From Bradysia coprophila (taxonomy: Eukaryota > Arthropoda > Insecta > Diptera > Sciaridae), in the NCBI RefSeq assembly GCF_014529535.1, contig NW_023503584.1:1402190-1466189 (forward strand): 64,000 bases of DNA, read 5' to 3'. The notes under the pieces are model-generated. The model made no database searches. It was given only the letters and a program-made list of their open reading frames with translations, and was not told the origin of the DNA. The translations under genes and the position numbers were made by a program. Position 1 is the stretch's first letter; each line of letters starts with the position of its first letter. This document shows positions 42,670 to 53,411 of this stretch, piece by piece.

Positions 42670-44714
42670 TACAAATAAGCGATTAGCACTGGCTAGTGGT
42701 CTCCTTATATCAGAATGCAAGTTAAAGCAAAAGTATAACAGATTAAATGAATACATCGCGATACGGTGCTGTTTGGAAAGGGTTAGTATAGTCTCACTGG
42801 GACCATTATATTCCTTAAAATAAAACAACTTAGCACTTCGATCTCTTGTCATTTTACAGACTCGTCGCATTACATCCATCAACAATTTATTCTGACTCCC
42901 CTTAGCTTGCATTCAAAACTAACCACATAATTGACAAAATTACATGCCTGGTCTATAATTAGTGTTCTAATGGAAAAATTGATCCGCATCCTACTTCGCA
43001 ACATATAATTTGGTTAGATAACCGTTCGTCATACTTAACGGAAAATTTAATGGAAGTTATTATATCCCAAGGCCTTTATGTGGAATTTTCATGCATTATT
43101 TCCGTTCGTATGCAGTTGAACTTGCCGACATTTTTACCATTCTTACCCAGTGAAGTGGAATTGCGGCCTGTTAATACATTTAAGACCTTGGTCATACATG
43201 CCACTTCCTAAAATCTCGAGCTTTTTGCTTTCAATGGTAATTTCATACTTTGATCGGTATTAGTGACAATACATGTTTGCTGCGCTTTGGTATAATGCGT
43301 AGTGAACTAAAATATAGTTTTCATTTAAGATAATGATAATTTATCGCATGGATCTAATGAAGCTAAGATTGGATTGTGGTCGCTACCGACAGGGTCGTTT
43401 AAGCGCTGTTATTGGTCTATATTACATTCTAAGGTTAGGGTCAGGTGAAGGTGTTTACCATCACAAGAATTGTAAACAACTTCACCTGGCCTTGAGGCCT
43501 TAACAATTTATTTTGGTTAAATAAATTACTCATCCACATAATCCAATTAGTGACAATAAATGTCGCATTCATTTAACCATATAACCACATTAGCCGCAGG
43601 TCATCGCTTATTGCAGTCACTGGTATCTACAACAGATTCATTCAGAAGGTTTCATTGTCCCCTCCAGCACAAAGTCATTTTTGAACTATCTGAAAATATT
43701 TGACAGACAGCAGGGCAGGCTATCGGTTCTATTACTTTTTTCGGTCTAACAAGACGCGGATGCTGCAAAATCTTTTACTTCATTTTTTTAAACATATATT
43801 TTGTTATATAAGATCACATTCGTCAGAGCCGACCGTTCATTTTGCCGCAATCATCGATAACAGATGACAGTAACATTACGAAGATGTGAGAGACAAAACA
43901 TTGACATAGGCCTCGTTGTAATTTTTGCATGCAGCTTTTTCAAAATTGCCATCAATGGTGAGCAATTTTTAATTTACTATCATGAAGTATGTGGTATCTT
44001 CAGCAAAGGTTAAGAATCAGACTAATGGGTACATTCAGTGTTTTGGCTGATCTGTCCGAAAAGTCTATGCTTAGTACGAGTACAGTGGGGTCTAAAAATG
44101 CACATAAAATGGATTATCTAAAAAAAACAGCAAATGAAAATGCGAATACTGTCGTCCAAAAATAATCAGGGTCTGGTCCAAAAGCAGACATAACACTTTG
44201 GGTATATCGACTTCGGAAAAAATCAAGCTCAAACTCAAGTATTGTCGTTCGAGTACTATATTTAAGTATAAGCTGAAGTGTAAGACTCAACAGCACATTA
44301 AGAAATCCTCGGTACGAGTTCAGGTCAGTTCACTAGGCGTTAAGTTCGTTTTGTAAAACATAACTGATTTCATACTCATTGGTTGCTTCCTAATGTTATC
44401 GACAAAACCACACATGAGCATTGTGGAGCTTGCCTCTGCTTTAACGACGACTTTTCGACGACAAATAATCTGTGCTCATCAACTTATATCAATCTGATCA
44501 ACAAATTCTTTCCGGCTTTCTAACAAAGGAAGCTCCTTAAAAAGGTAGTATAAGGTGGATCAAAGCGCTTGTGAAAACCAGTGAATAAAAGCTACAATTT
44601 TAGACTGACTTCGTTGGAATCTAATCTTATCGTCTTCATGATTAAATTCATTGTCTTTAGTCTCTGAGTCCAGTGCATACATAAGACGACTCTAAATTAA
44701 TTAATAGTATATTA
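42670..44714. other. Intergenic, small hairpin and MITE
   Basis: caggtgaaggtgtttac and gtaaacaacttcacctg form a hairpin at 43451-43489. A plus-oriented MITE copy is listed separately. No gene. Confidence 0.4.
43700..43878 (+). mobile_element. Plus-oriented MITE family copy
   Basis: TGACAGACAGCAGGGCA start, TTTTACTTCATT, TATATAAGATCACATTCGTCAGAGC, ATCGATAACAGATGACAG end. Confidence 0.55.
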
Positions 44715-44820
44715 CTTCCTAGGTTCCAAGTTGTGTATTTGATAAGTGGGGTGTTACAGCCCGACCCGAAGGAGAGGGCTGTATTCCCCACTTGTCAAAT
44801 AACAACTTGGAACCTCGTAA
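44715..44820. repeat. Hairpin with CCCGAAGG tip
   Basis: aggttccaagttgt...gataagtgggg pairs with ccccacttgtcaaataacaacttggaacct; tip cccgacccgaaggagaggg. Confidence 0.7.
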
Positions 44821-45554
44821 GTACAATGCTTTACGTGATTAGGCAATGTAAATGAAAATGAAACATGCCTTAACACGTAAAAGAATAAAAAAATGGTTCG
44901 AGTAAATGAATTTCGTGTTTAAATTAGTTTTTCTTCTTAGAATTTTCAGGCCGATATTGAAAATATGTCTCTACTACTTGCTTTCGATATTTCTCTATAT
45001 TTACATTGTCCTAGTACGCTAAAAATGTTTTTTCTTTTTATTTAAATTTTACAATAAGTTTTTTCGTTTATATTTCTCGAACTATAATTTTTACGTTTAG
45101 TTTTGCATTTTAATAATTTGTCCGAGACTAATTTCCTTTCTTTACAATTCTACATTTTATCTGAAAAATAATTGGTAAATTTTGTGGTTTTCTTTTTAAA
45201 TTTCTTGCTAAAAGTGAAATGGTGTGAAAGGTCCATCATTCGTGTCTACTAATCGTACATCTATATGTCTAAAGAAGTTTTGGTCCTTCGAGTAGTATTT
45301 CTTTTATTATTATATCATTTTGAGGTAAAAGCTGTAGTTTAAACTTTAATTTCATTAAACGTTGCTACAGAAGCACATTAGTTGTTTGGTCTTTTATTTC
45401 TATTTTAATAAACGGATTTTTACTGATTCAGTTGTTCATTTATGAAATGAAGATTATTCAGAAATAGAATTTGTTTTTCAATATTGTGTGCATTTAGGAG
45501 TTGGTTACTTTTCATATGATCCATGGACAGAACAGAATTTTCACAGAAATGTAC
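44821..45554. other. AT-rich intergenic block
   Basis: Strongly T-rich from 44880 to 45480; no gene. Confidence 0.4.
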
Positions 45555-45674
45555 GAAATTAAATCTGAAATGAAAAATGTTGGTTCACGGATGGAACACG
45601 AACCCACAACCTTCAACCGGATGGGTCTGTGTTCCATCCGTGAGCCAAAATTTATCATTTCTGATTTAATTTCA
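45555..45674. repeat. 120-bp inverted repeat
   Basis: gaaattaaatctgaaatga and ggttcacggatggaacac pair with their complements ending at 45674. One arm contains a GGGTTCGTG block like a tRNA T-arm. Confidence 0.7.
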
Positions 45675-45972
45675 TAATGAAATTTTCATTCCTATACGAT
45701 TTACGATTCCAATAATTAATGTACCAGTTCTAGTACTTTAACTAGCCATTCGTCTAAAAATGTCGAAATTTGATTAATAGGTACAAATAGAGGAACTCAC
45801 AGAGAGCGTTATAATCAGTGTTCAGTAAAATCGTACTAGAAGCTTCCTCATCATATTTGTTTCGTAAAATTTCACAGCCCCAGGGACCTCTTCCATATGT
45901 TACTTCTACATGTATAACAAGTTGAAATGTTCTGCTAAATCTTCTCAATTCCACTTTATTATTAAGTTTAAC

Positions 45973-45985
45973 AAACAGTAGTTAT
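45973..45985. repeat. Candidate 13-bp target duplication, left of the Penelope-like dimer
   Basis: AAACAGTAGTTAT, repeated at 50486-50498 after the right terminus. Confidence 0.6.
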
Positions 45986-46048
45986 TTTGTAGATTGATGA
46001 GCAGTAGAAATAAATTTGAATAAATATCGGATTTGCTCAGTGTTTAGT

Positions 46049-46093
46049 TTATTTGCCAAATATTTCTCCCTTAAATCAAGGGCATCTTCAGTG
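46049..46093 (-). other. Hammerhead-like motif, inverted copy
   Basis: Mirror of 50408-50452: CTGAAGA, a CCCTT/AAGGG stem, then GAAA. Confidence 0.35.
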
Positions 46094-46469
46094 GCTACAA
46101 CAAACAATATTACTAAAATTAATAACGATTACACAACTAAATACAGTCGTACAATCCTACCTCAACAGAATTGTATTTTCACATCAAAGAATCTGACTAG
46201 AATATAGTCTTCGTCAATTCCATTTGGCCGTCTAAAATTACATTAAGAAATAATTAAAAAGATTCAGGCCAAAGAGACGGAGCAAATTAATTCAATTACA
46301 TTTTTATAACATCGCCCAAAAATAGGATGAAAAAACAAAAATAAAAATATAAACCAAAAGCTCAGAGCTATTTACACTACAACGACTCAGAGTTACAATT
46401 GAAATGTCTTATCACAGGTACGACGTTATCAACGAAAAGTTCAATTAACGATTGTGTACGCGCGAACAT

Positions 46470-47920
46470 TCAAAAAACGTTATTGTACGTCGTAGCTAAA
46501 TAAATTGATTCTTTTTGTGTGTTTACACAATTCGCAGTCTTTTTTATATGAATAGTCTCTAACACTTCCCTTCTGTTCGTCACTTTTTCTTTCTGTAGAA
46601 TTTTCACATCATCCCACAACGGTTTATGATTGGTTCGAAGAACATGTTGCACTAGCGAACTATACGCTTCATCTTTCTTTTTAATTCCACACTTGTGTTG
46701 TTTCAAACGACTCTGAAGCAACTGTAAGGTTTCACCGATGTACTTAACACCACATTCACAAGTCACTTGATATACCAAATTCGACTGTTGCAAAATCGGT
46801 GTCTTGTCTTTGATTCTGCTAAAAATCGATTTCTTGACGCAATTATCTGATTTTCCAACCAAAATAATTTCTTTCTTGCAGGCTGACTTTAGTTTCTCGA
46901 ACAGTCCTTTTGTGTATGGTATCGCAACCATCGGTCTGACTTCAGTAGAAGGTGTCACTGGATTAACTGTTCCAAACTTCGCTTTCGCCTTTCCAATGAT
47001 ATCATCCACTAACTTTTTTGGATACAAATTTCGGTGGAGTGTCGTCTTCAACAGGTCAAAATTTTTATCGTGAAATTCGGGTTCGGATAACGATAATATT
47101 TTTCCAGTTAGTAATGACACTGTGTTTCGTTTGTATGTGATCGGCAGATTCGACAAAAAATTGAGATATCTCCCGGACCACGTTCCTTTATGATACCAAT
47201 CGGTCTTAATTGACATTCCAACTCTAATGCACATTACTTCCAAGAAAGAAATACGGTGATTACTATCTTCTTCTTCTACAGTGAATTGAATATTTCTGTT
47301 GTATTTGTTGAAGGCCTGTACGGTCGATTGTATTTTGTCTACTGGAACTGCAGTCAAAATATCGTCAACAAAACGATAGAAGAACGGAAGTTTGTAGCCG
47401 AGCTTTCGAATGACTTCATCTTCCAAAATTTCCAGAATGAGATCTGCAAAAACTGGTGAAGCCGGTGAACCCATTGGTGATCCGAAGATTTGTTTGTAAA
47501 AAACGTCGTTGAATTGGAAACAACATTCTTCCAAAACAAGTTGGAGTCCAGCAATGAACTCTTGTTTCGGTAACGTCGTGAAGTTCTTTATCTTGAGCCA
47601 CTTTTTATTTACAGCTGAGATCACTAATTCACTCGGGATGTTAGTGAAAAGGGACACTACGTCGAGCGAGATCAGTCTGTAGTTTTCCGGACGTCTCAAT
47701 TTCTTCACTAACTCGGTCGAATTAAGAATCGTTCGGTTCGTCTTTCCAGTAACGTTTTTTAAAATGTTCGAGTACATTTTTGAAAGATTGTACGTAGCTG
47801 AATCAACACTCGCAACTATCGGTCTCATCGGGAATCCTTGTTTGTGGATTTTAACTAATCCGTACAATTTGGAACAAACGGCATTGTAACGTCTCAGAAA
47901 CCAAGCTTGTCCATCACTAA
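46470..47920 (-). pseudogene. Penelope-like RT-endonuclease, 5'-truncated inverted copy
   Basis: Same protein as residues about 220-701 of the plus-strand copy, starting inside the frame at SDGQAWFLRRYN and ending ...TTYNNVF. It retains the RT catalytic FVDD and the GIY-YIG segment but lacks the N-terminal region and a start codon. A minus-strand frame continuing to 48032 is antisense to the longer copy. Confidence 0.85.
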
Positions 47921-50031
47921 AATCGTTGGTTTTGGCAGACGAATTGAAATCCAAGGTCACACCCAGCTGTTTTGATGATTTCAAAAACAACGTGAAGACA
48001 GCATACGAAGGAACATTCAACAAATTGTCCACTGATCAGTTCACTAGATTGGACAAAATTCTGCAACCACACATAGCTAAGCTCAACATTGACTGTGAAA
48101 ATTGGATCAAGAATTTAAGTGACGTTACCATACCGACCAACGTGAAATACATTCTGGCTTTAGGTGATAAGTTCAATTTGCCTACTGTTAGTAAGTACGT
48201 CAACACGAATCAAATTATCGCCAATTTGGAGCCAACCATAAAGCAGTTTGGTGATTCTTCGAAATTTGAATTGAGGAACAAGATTTGTAACATCATCACA
48301 AATTTTAAGAAGTCCCCGTCGCGCTTTTCGACGATTGACGCATTGATCAACGCTTTTCACTATGCAACGCAAAAGTTTTTGAAAGACCATCCGAATCTGT
48401 TAGTGATTAATGCAGATAAAAGCAAGGTCACAGTACTGATGGAAAAACGTGATTACGTGTCGAAAATGAACGATTTGTTAAGAGATGAAAAGACGTATAA
48501 AGTACTGAATCGAGATCCGACTCTGTCCATACAAAGGAAATGCAACGCCATCATTTCACGTTGGCAAAATTGCCAATATATTAGTGATGGACAAGCTTGG
48601 TTTCTGAGACGTTACAATGCCGTTTGTTCCAAATTGTACGGATTAGTTAAAATCCACAAACAAGGATTCCCGATGAGACCGATAGTTGCGAGTGTTGATT
48701 CAGCTACGTACAATCTTTCAAAAATGTACTCGAACATTTTAAAAAACGTTACTGGAAAGACGAACCGAACGATTCTTAATTCGACCGAGTTAGTGAAGAA
48801 ATTGAGACGTCCGGAAAACTACAGACTGATCTCGCTCGACGTAGTGTCCCTTTTCACTAACATCCCGAGTGAATTAGTGATCTCAGCTGTAAATAAAAAG
48901 TGGCTCAAGATAAAGAACTTCACGACGTTACCGAAACAAGAGTTCATTGCTGGACTCCAACTTGTTTTGGAAGAATGTTGTTTCCAATTCAACGACGTTT
49001 TTTACAAACAAATCTTCGGATCACCAATGGGTTCACCGGCTTCACCAGTTTTTGCAGATCTCATTCTGGAAATTTTGGAAGATGAAGTCATTCGAAAGCT
49101 CGGCTACAAACTTCCGTTCTTCTATCGTTTTGTTGACGATATTTTGACTGCAGTTCCAGTAGACAAAATACAATCGACCGTACAGGCCTTCAACAAATAC
49201 AACAGAAATATTCAATTCACTGTAGAAGAAGAAGATAGTAATCACCGTATTTCTTTCTTGGAAGTAATGTGCATTAGAGTTGGAATGTCAATTAAGACCG
49301 ATTGGTATCATAAAGGAACGTGGTCCGGGAGATATCTCAATTTTTTGTCGAATCTGCCGATCACATACAAACGAAACACAGTGTCATTACTAACTGGAAA
49401 AATATTATCGTTATCCGAACCCGAATTTCACGATAAAAATTTTGACCTGTTGAAGACGACACTCCACCGAAATTTGTATCCAAAAAAGTTAGTGGATGAT
49501 ATCATTGGAAAGGCGAAAGCGAAGTTTGGAACAGTTAATCCAGTGACACCTTCTACTGAAGTCAGACCGATGGTTGCGATACCATACACAAAAGGACTGT
49601 TCGAGAAACTAAAGTCAGCCTGCAAGAAAGAAATTATTTTGGTTGGAAAATCAGATAATTGCGTCAAGAAATCGATTTTTAGCAGAATCAAAGACAAGAC
49701 ACCGATTTTGCAACAGTCGAATTTGGTATATCAAGTGACTTGTGAATGTGGTGTTAAGTACATCGGTGAAACCTTACAGTTGCTTCAGAGTCGTTTGAAA
49801 CAACACAAGTGTGGAATTAAAAAGAAAGATGAAGCGTATAGTTCGCTAGTGCAACATGTTCTTCGAACCAATCATAAACCGTTGTGGGATGATGTGAAAA
49901 TTCTACAGAAAGAAAAAGTGACGAACAGAAGGGAAGTGTTAGAGACTATTCATATAAAAAAGACTGCGAATTGTGTAAACACACAAAAAGAATCAATTTA
50001 TTTAGCTACGACGTACAATAACGTTTTTTGA
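47921..50031 (+). CDS. Penelope-like reverse transcriptase with GIY-YIG endonuclease, N-terminus incomplete
   Basis: Open for about 700 codons to the stop at 50031; it has no ATG at its left edge and runs open into the palindrome junction, so the 5' end is truncated. The N-terminal region has the family segment LLVINADKSKVTVLMEKRDYV (about 164-184), then RT blocks GLVKIHKQGFPMRPIVAS, GSPMGSPASPVFADL and the catalytic YRFVDDIL (about 400-407). Near 607-630 lies the GIY-YIG endonuclease (GVKYIGETLQLLQSRLKQH) used to nick the target. The catalytic residues I can see are intact. Confidence 0.85.
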
Positions 50032-50407
50032 ATGTTCGCGCGTACACAATCGTTAATTGAACTTTTCGTTGATAACGTCGTACCTGTGATAAGACATTTC
50101 AATTGTAACTCTGAGTCGTTGTAGTGTAAATAGCTCTGAGCTTTTGGTTTATATTTTTATTTTTGTTTTTTCATCCTATTTTTGGGCGATGTTATAAAAA
50201 TGTAATTGAATTAATTTGCTCCGTCTCTTTGGCCTGAATCTTTTTAATTATTTCTTAATGTAATTTTAGACGGCCAAATGGAATTGACGAAGACTATATT
50301 CTAGTCAGATTCTTTGATGTGAAAATACAATTCTGTTGAGGTAGGATTGTACGACTGTATTTAGTTGTGTAATCGTTATTAATTTTAGTAATATTGTTTG
50401 TTGTAGC

Positions 50408-50452
50408 CACTGAAGATGCCCTTGATTTAAGGGAGAAATATTTGGCAAATAA
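50408..50452 (+). other. Hammerhead-ribozyme-like motif in the Penelope-like terminal region
   Basis: CTGAAGA fits the hammerhead CUGANGA core, followed by a CCCTT-gattt-AAGGG stem and GAAA, then TATTT-ggc-AAATA as a possible stem III. The U-H cleavage position after stem III is not convincing, so a decayed ribozyme is likelier than an active one. Hammerheads are known in Penelope-like elements. Confidence 0.35.
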
Positions 50453-50498
50453 ACTAAACACTGAGCAAATCCGATATTTATTCAAAAACAGTAGTTAT

Positions 50499-53020
50499 AG
50501 TTCATTTTGCCTAAATATTTTTTTTGGCCATAACACTCTCTAGCATCACCATCAAATATGGTAATGTCAAATTTAAATCATCAAATCTCTTACTTCATTT
50601 GTGCAAAATATCTGGTGTGTCTTTTATGAAGCATCTCTCACTTCAATATTTTTACAACACAAAGGTTACAGGGCACCACTGTTGGCGTGTAGAGGCGCCT
50701 ATGTTTTTTCAAACTTCATTCTTTACGCTTTATTTTCTGCTGATAAGACTTTACTCTGGTACATAATATCGATGAAGTGTCATAGGAGTGAAGTTGGTTT
50801 CTATAGGAGTCTTCAGCACTGGTGTGCTGAAGGCAGCACAATCTTTTTTAAATTATTTGAAGTTATTTACAGTTATTTAAATAACAAGAGATGAAAAGTT
50901 TTCGTGTGAATTTTTATCGATCCGAGGCGAACCCGAGGTCAATTAACACAGTAAAACGATTTTACATGCTTCTGAAACCTAAACCAATTTTCTTGTTTTC
51001 CCTAAGCCACTTTCGACCCCAGTAAACAAAATCTTGTAATGGAACTTATCAGGACGTAAGGTCAGGCTTACATTGCGATTTTCTGAAAGCATCTACCATG
51101 ATTTAACTGAATACTGATTGCAACTCACAATTTGGTTACATTTCCGTAAAATTTTCTTTTCTGTTCTAGGAACCTGTGTTTTGTTTGTCGGTAATTTCTA
51201 TTTCTCGGTAAAATCTTAATTGAAAACTTTAGAAATATTTTTTTTTATCTTTTCCAATATAATTTTAAAATACAATTTTATACTTCGCTTTCTTAGCTTT
51301 TTTTTCTTTATTTTTTAAATTTATTTTCTTCTGTAAAGCTCTTGTACCATTTTTATGATCCCATTGCGGTTATCTATATTCACTTAATCTTATTCTGAAA
51401 TTTGTACAAAATACTGCCGTTTCTTTAAATACTTCGACCAAAATGATGTTCTATGTTTCATGTGAAGTTTTTCTTTAAATTGGTAGTTCGTTCTCGCATT
51501 ATGATTTGAAATTTTTGGCATAGCCAGATTCTCTGGAAATATAAATGCATGTGCGGGTAGAGAAATCATAAACATTTGGACTTAACGTCGCCAAAGTGTC
51601 GTTTCTCTTAAAGCTAATAGACATCTACAAATTGTTTAAACTCGTGTAGTTGTTTCGAAGACGAGATGTCAAAATCTATATAAAGCTGCTCTAGGTGTAG
51701 GCGTCTGAAATAGGGCCGATCTATGGGTTACTTGTTAAAAAGAAATGTCTAACTGTAAATTATCTCTAACGCAGGAGCAATGAACAAGAAACTTTATTCT
51801 GATTGGGTCATCAAGATGCGTTTCATTTACTTTCAACGAGCAGACTGAGTATTAATATTACTCTAACAGCATCATTTACTACTGAGTTTCCTTTAAAAAT
51901 TGTAATAAAATCAAAACGTATGATAACCGTAAAGATTTATGTTATGTTAACGTTAATTTTAATAATTTAATTCTACCTTTTTAGTGACACGATTCGACTA
52001 CAATTAAAAAAAAAATGGATTTCAAACCAAGTTTAAATCATTGTTCTTGAATCACTTATTTGGGAGTGTTACTATAAAAGGTAAACCGAATCCATAAACC
52101 CTGGATTACAGCGAGCGAGTTTCTTAACACTGCAAGCACAAACATTCACTTCTTGTATGATAAACAATCAACGTACATACACTGTTCGTGTCAGTTTGAA
52201 ATTATTTCCAATTGCAGAATAATCGTGTCGCAGAATAATCTTTGGCTTCTATTGTTCAAAGTACATATGTTTGAAACAAAATCATGTACTTCTCTGTTTA
52301 AACACTCATTTTACTATATAAGAACATATATTAACCGTAGATGGTTGCTTATTTATTTCGTAACTGTCGATAACAGATGATTACCTGTTTCAACGGAAAA
52401 TTTGAATTTTTTTAGTGTGGCTTCTTAGCGATTGCATAGTGCATTTTGTGACAAATTTCTGAAAATTTGACCATCGGTAAACATGGACTTTCAAAGTCTC
52501 ATGCGATGTGGAGCCCAAAATTTTAGCCCTTCCCCTTTTCCTCACACCTCTTTAAAGTTTATGAATTATTGTGAAGTCGCAATGATTCCATAGCTATGTA
52601 TAGCTCAAAGTTTTTTATGACACAATTTGGTTTTCCGGATTTTCATGAGACTTTTCCGAGTTTTTCCGAAATGTCAGAGAAAAAGTTGAGTTTCAAAATG
52701 AGATAACTCGTGAAAATCAATTTTTACAAGAAAAAGATGTTCAGAAGATTTGTTCGCCATGACATTCTCTACAGAAGATGGTCAAATATTCAGACCTTTG
52801 TCAGAAAATACACTATGCAATTGTGTTTTGTATGAAGTGGAACCTCTACTGTTCATTTTTCGACTGTTTTTTAAACCTTCTGGTCCTTCACCCCTTCTAC
52901 TCATATCGCTGCAACCGTTAAAAAGAGTCAAAAAAAGCTCCATAATTGTGCAAGGGTGTCTATTCACTTCAATGTCTATGTTTATTAGATAAAATCAAAA
53001 GCAATGATTGAGAGACGAAA
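50499..53020. other. Intergenic or intronic, no gene seen
   Basis: Includes a diverged half of the GC-tip hairpin at 50889-50960 (agatgaaaag, tip GAGGCGAACCCGAGG), a dispersed block shared with 39835-39900, and the MITE at 52280. Long AT-rich stretches, no coding exon recognised. Confidence 0.35.
52280..52398 (+). mobile_element. Plus-oriented MITE family copy (partial)
   Basis: ACTATATAAGAACATA, then ACTGTCGATAACAGATGATTACCTG. Confidence 0.5.
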
Positions 53021-53411
53021 TCCACGCGTTTAGTGGTATGGTTTGTAGCGCTGCATAAAAAAGCGGTCGAATCCGATATTTTGAATTTTTGTATGAGAAT
53101 TTACATTCAAACAATGATATCTCCGCTGTTTTTAAAGAATAAAAGCCAGATTTTGCTAGGTCTGGAGTCTGGAGTTTTATCGATTGGCATACTCATTTGT
53201 GTAAAATGTTAAATAAAAATTTTCTTCTAATTATTTTACACAAATGAGTATTCCAATCGATAAATCTCCATAAAAGATGCAAACCTAGCAAAATCTGGCT
53301 CTTGTTCTTTAAAAACAACGGAGATATCAACGTATCCCATACAAAAATTCAAAATATCGGATTCGACCGCTTTTTTATGCAGCGCCACAAACCATACCAC
53401 TAAACGCGTGG
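53021..53411. mobile_element. 391-bp foldback element
   Basis: tccacgcgtttagtggtatg pairs with its complement ending at 53411; the arms remain paired through gcggtcgaatccgatatt and tcgattgg...ccaatcga to a short centre near 53205-53225. Mismatches are few. No coding frame. Confidence 0.85.

Larger units (their letters stand above)
45986..50485. mobile_element. Penelope-like retroelement, inverted dimer
   Basis: 46015-47920 is the reverse complement of 48581-50486 (paired positions add to 96501), with a 660-bp centre at 47921-48580 that belongs only to the longer plus-strand copy. So a 5'-truncated copy lies head to head with a longer copy. The 13-bp direct repeat outside suggests the pair inserted as one unit; 29 extra bases (45986-46014) lie at the left. 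Inverted partial copies are a known habit of Penelope-like elements. Confidence 0.85.

Noticed and set aside
45986..46014. Hammerhead core in ttgatgagcagtagaaat
   Set aside because: The first core base is U instead of C and no flanking stems can be drawn.
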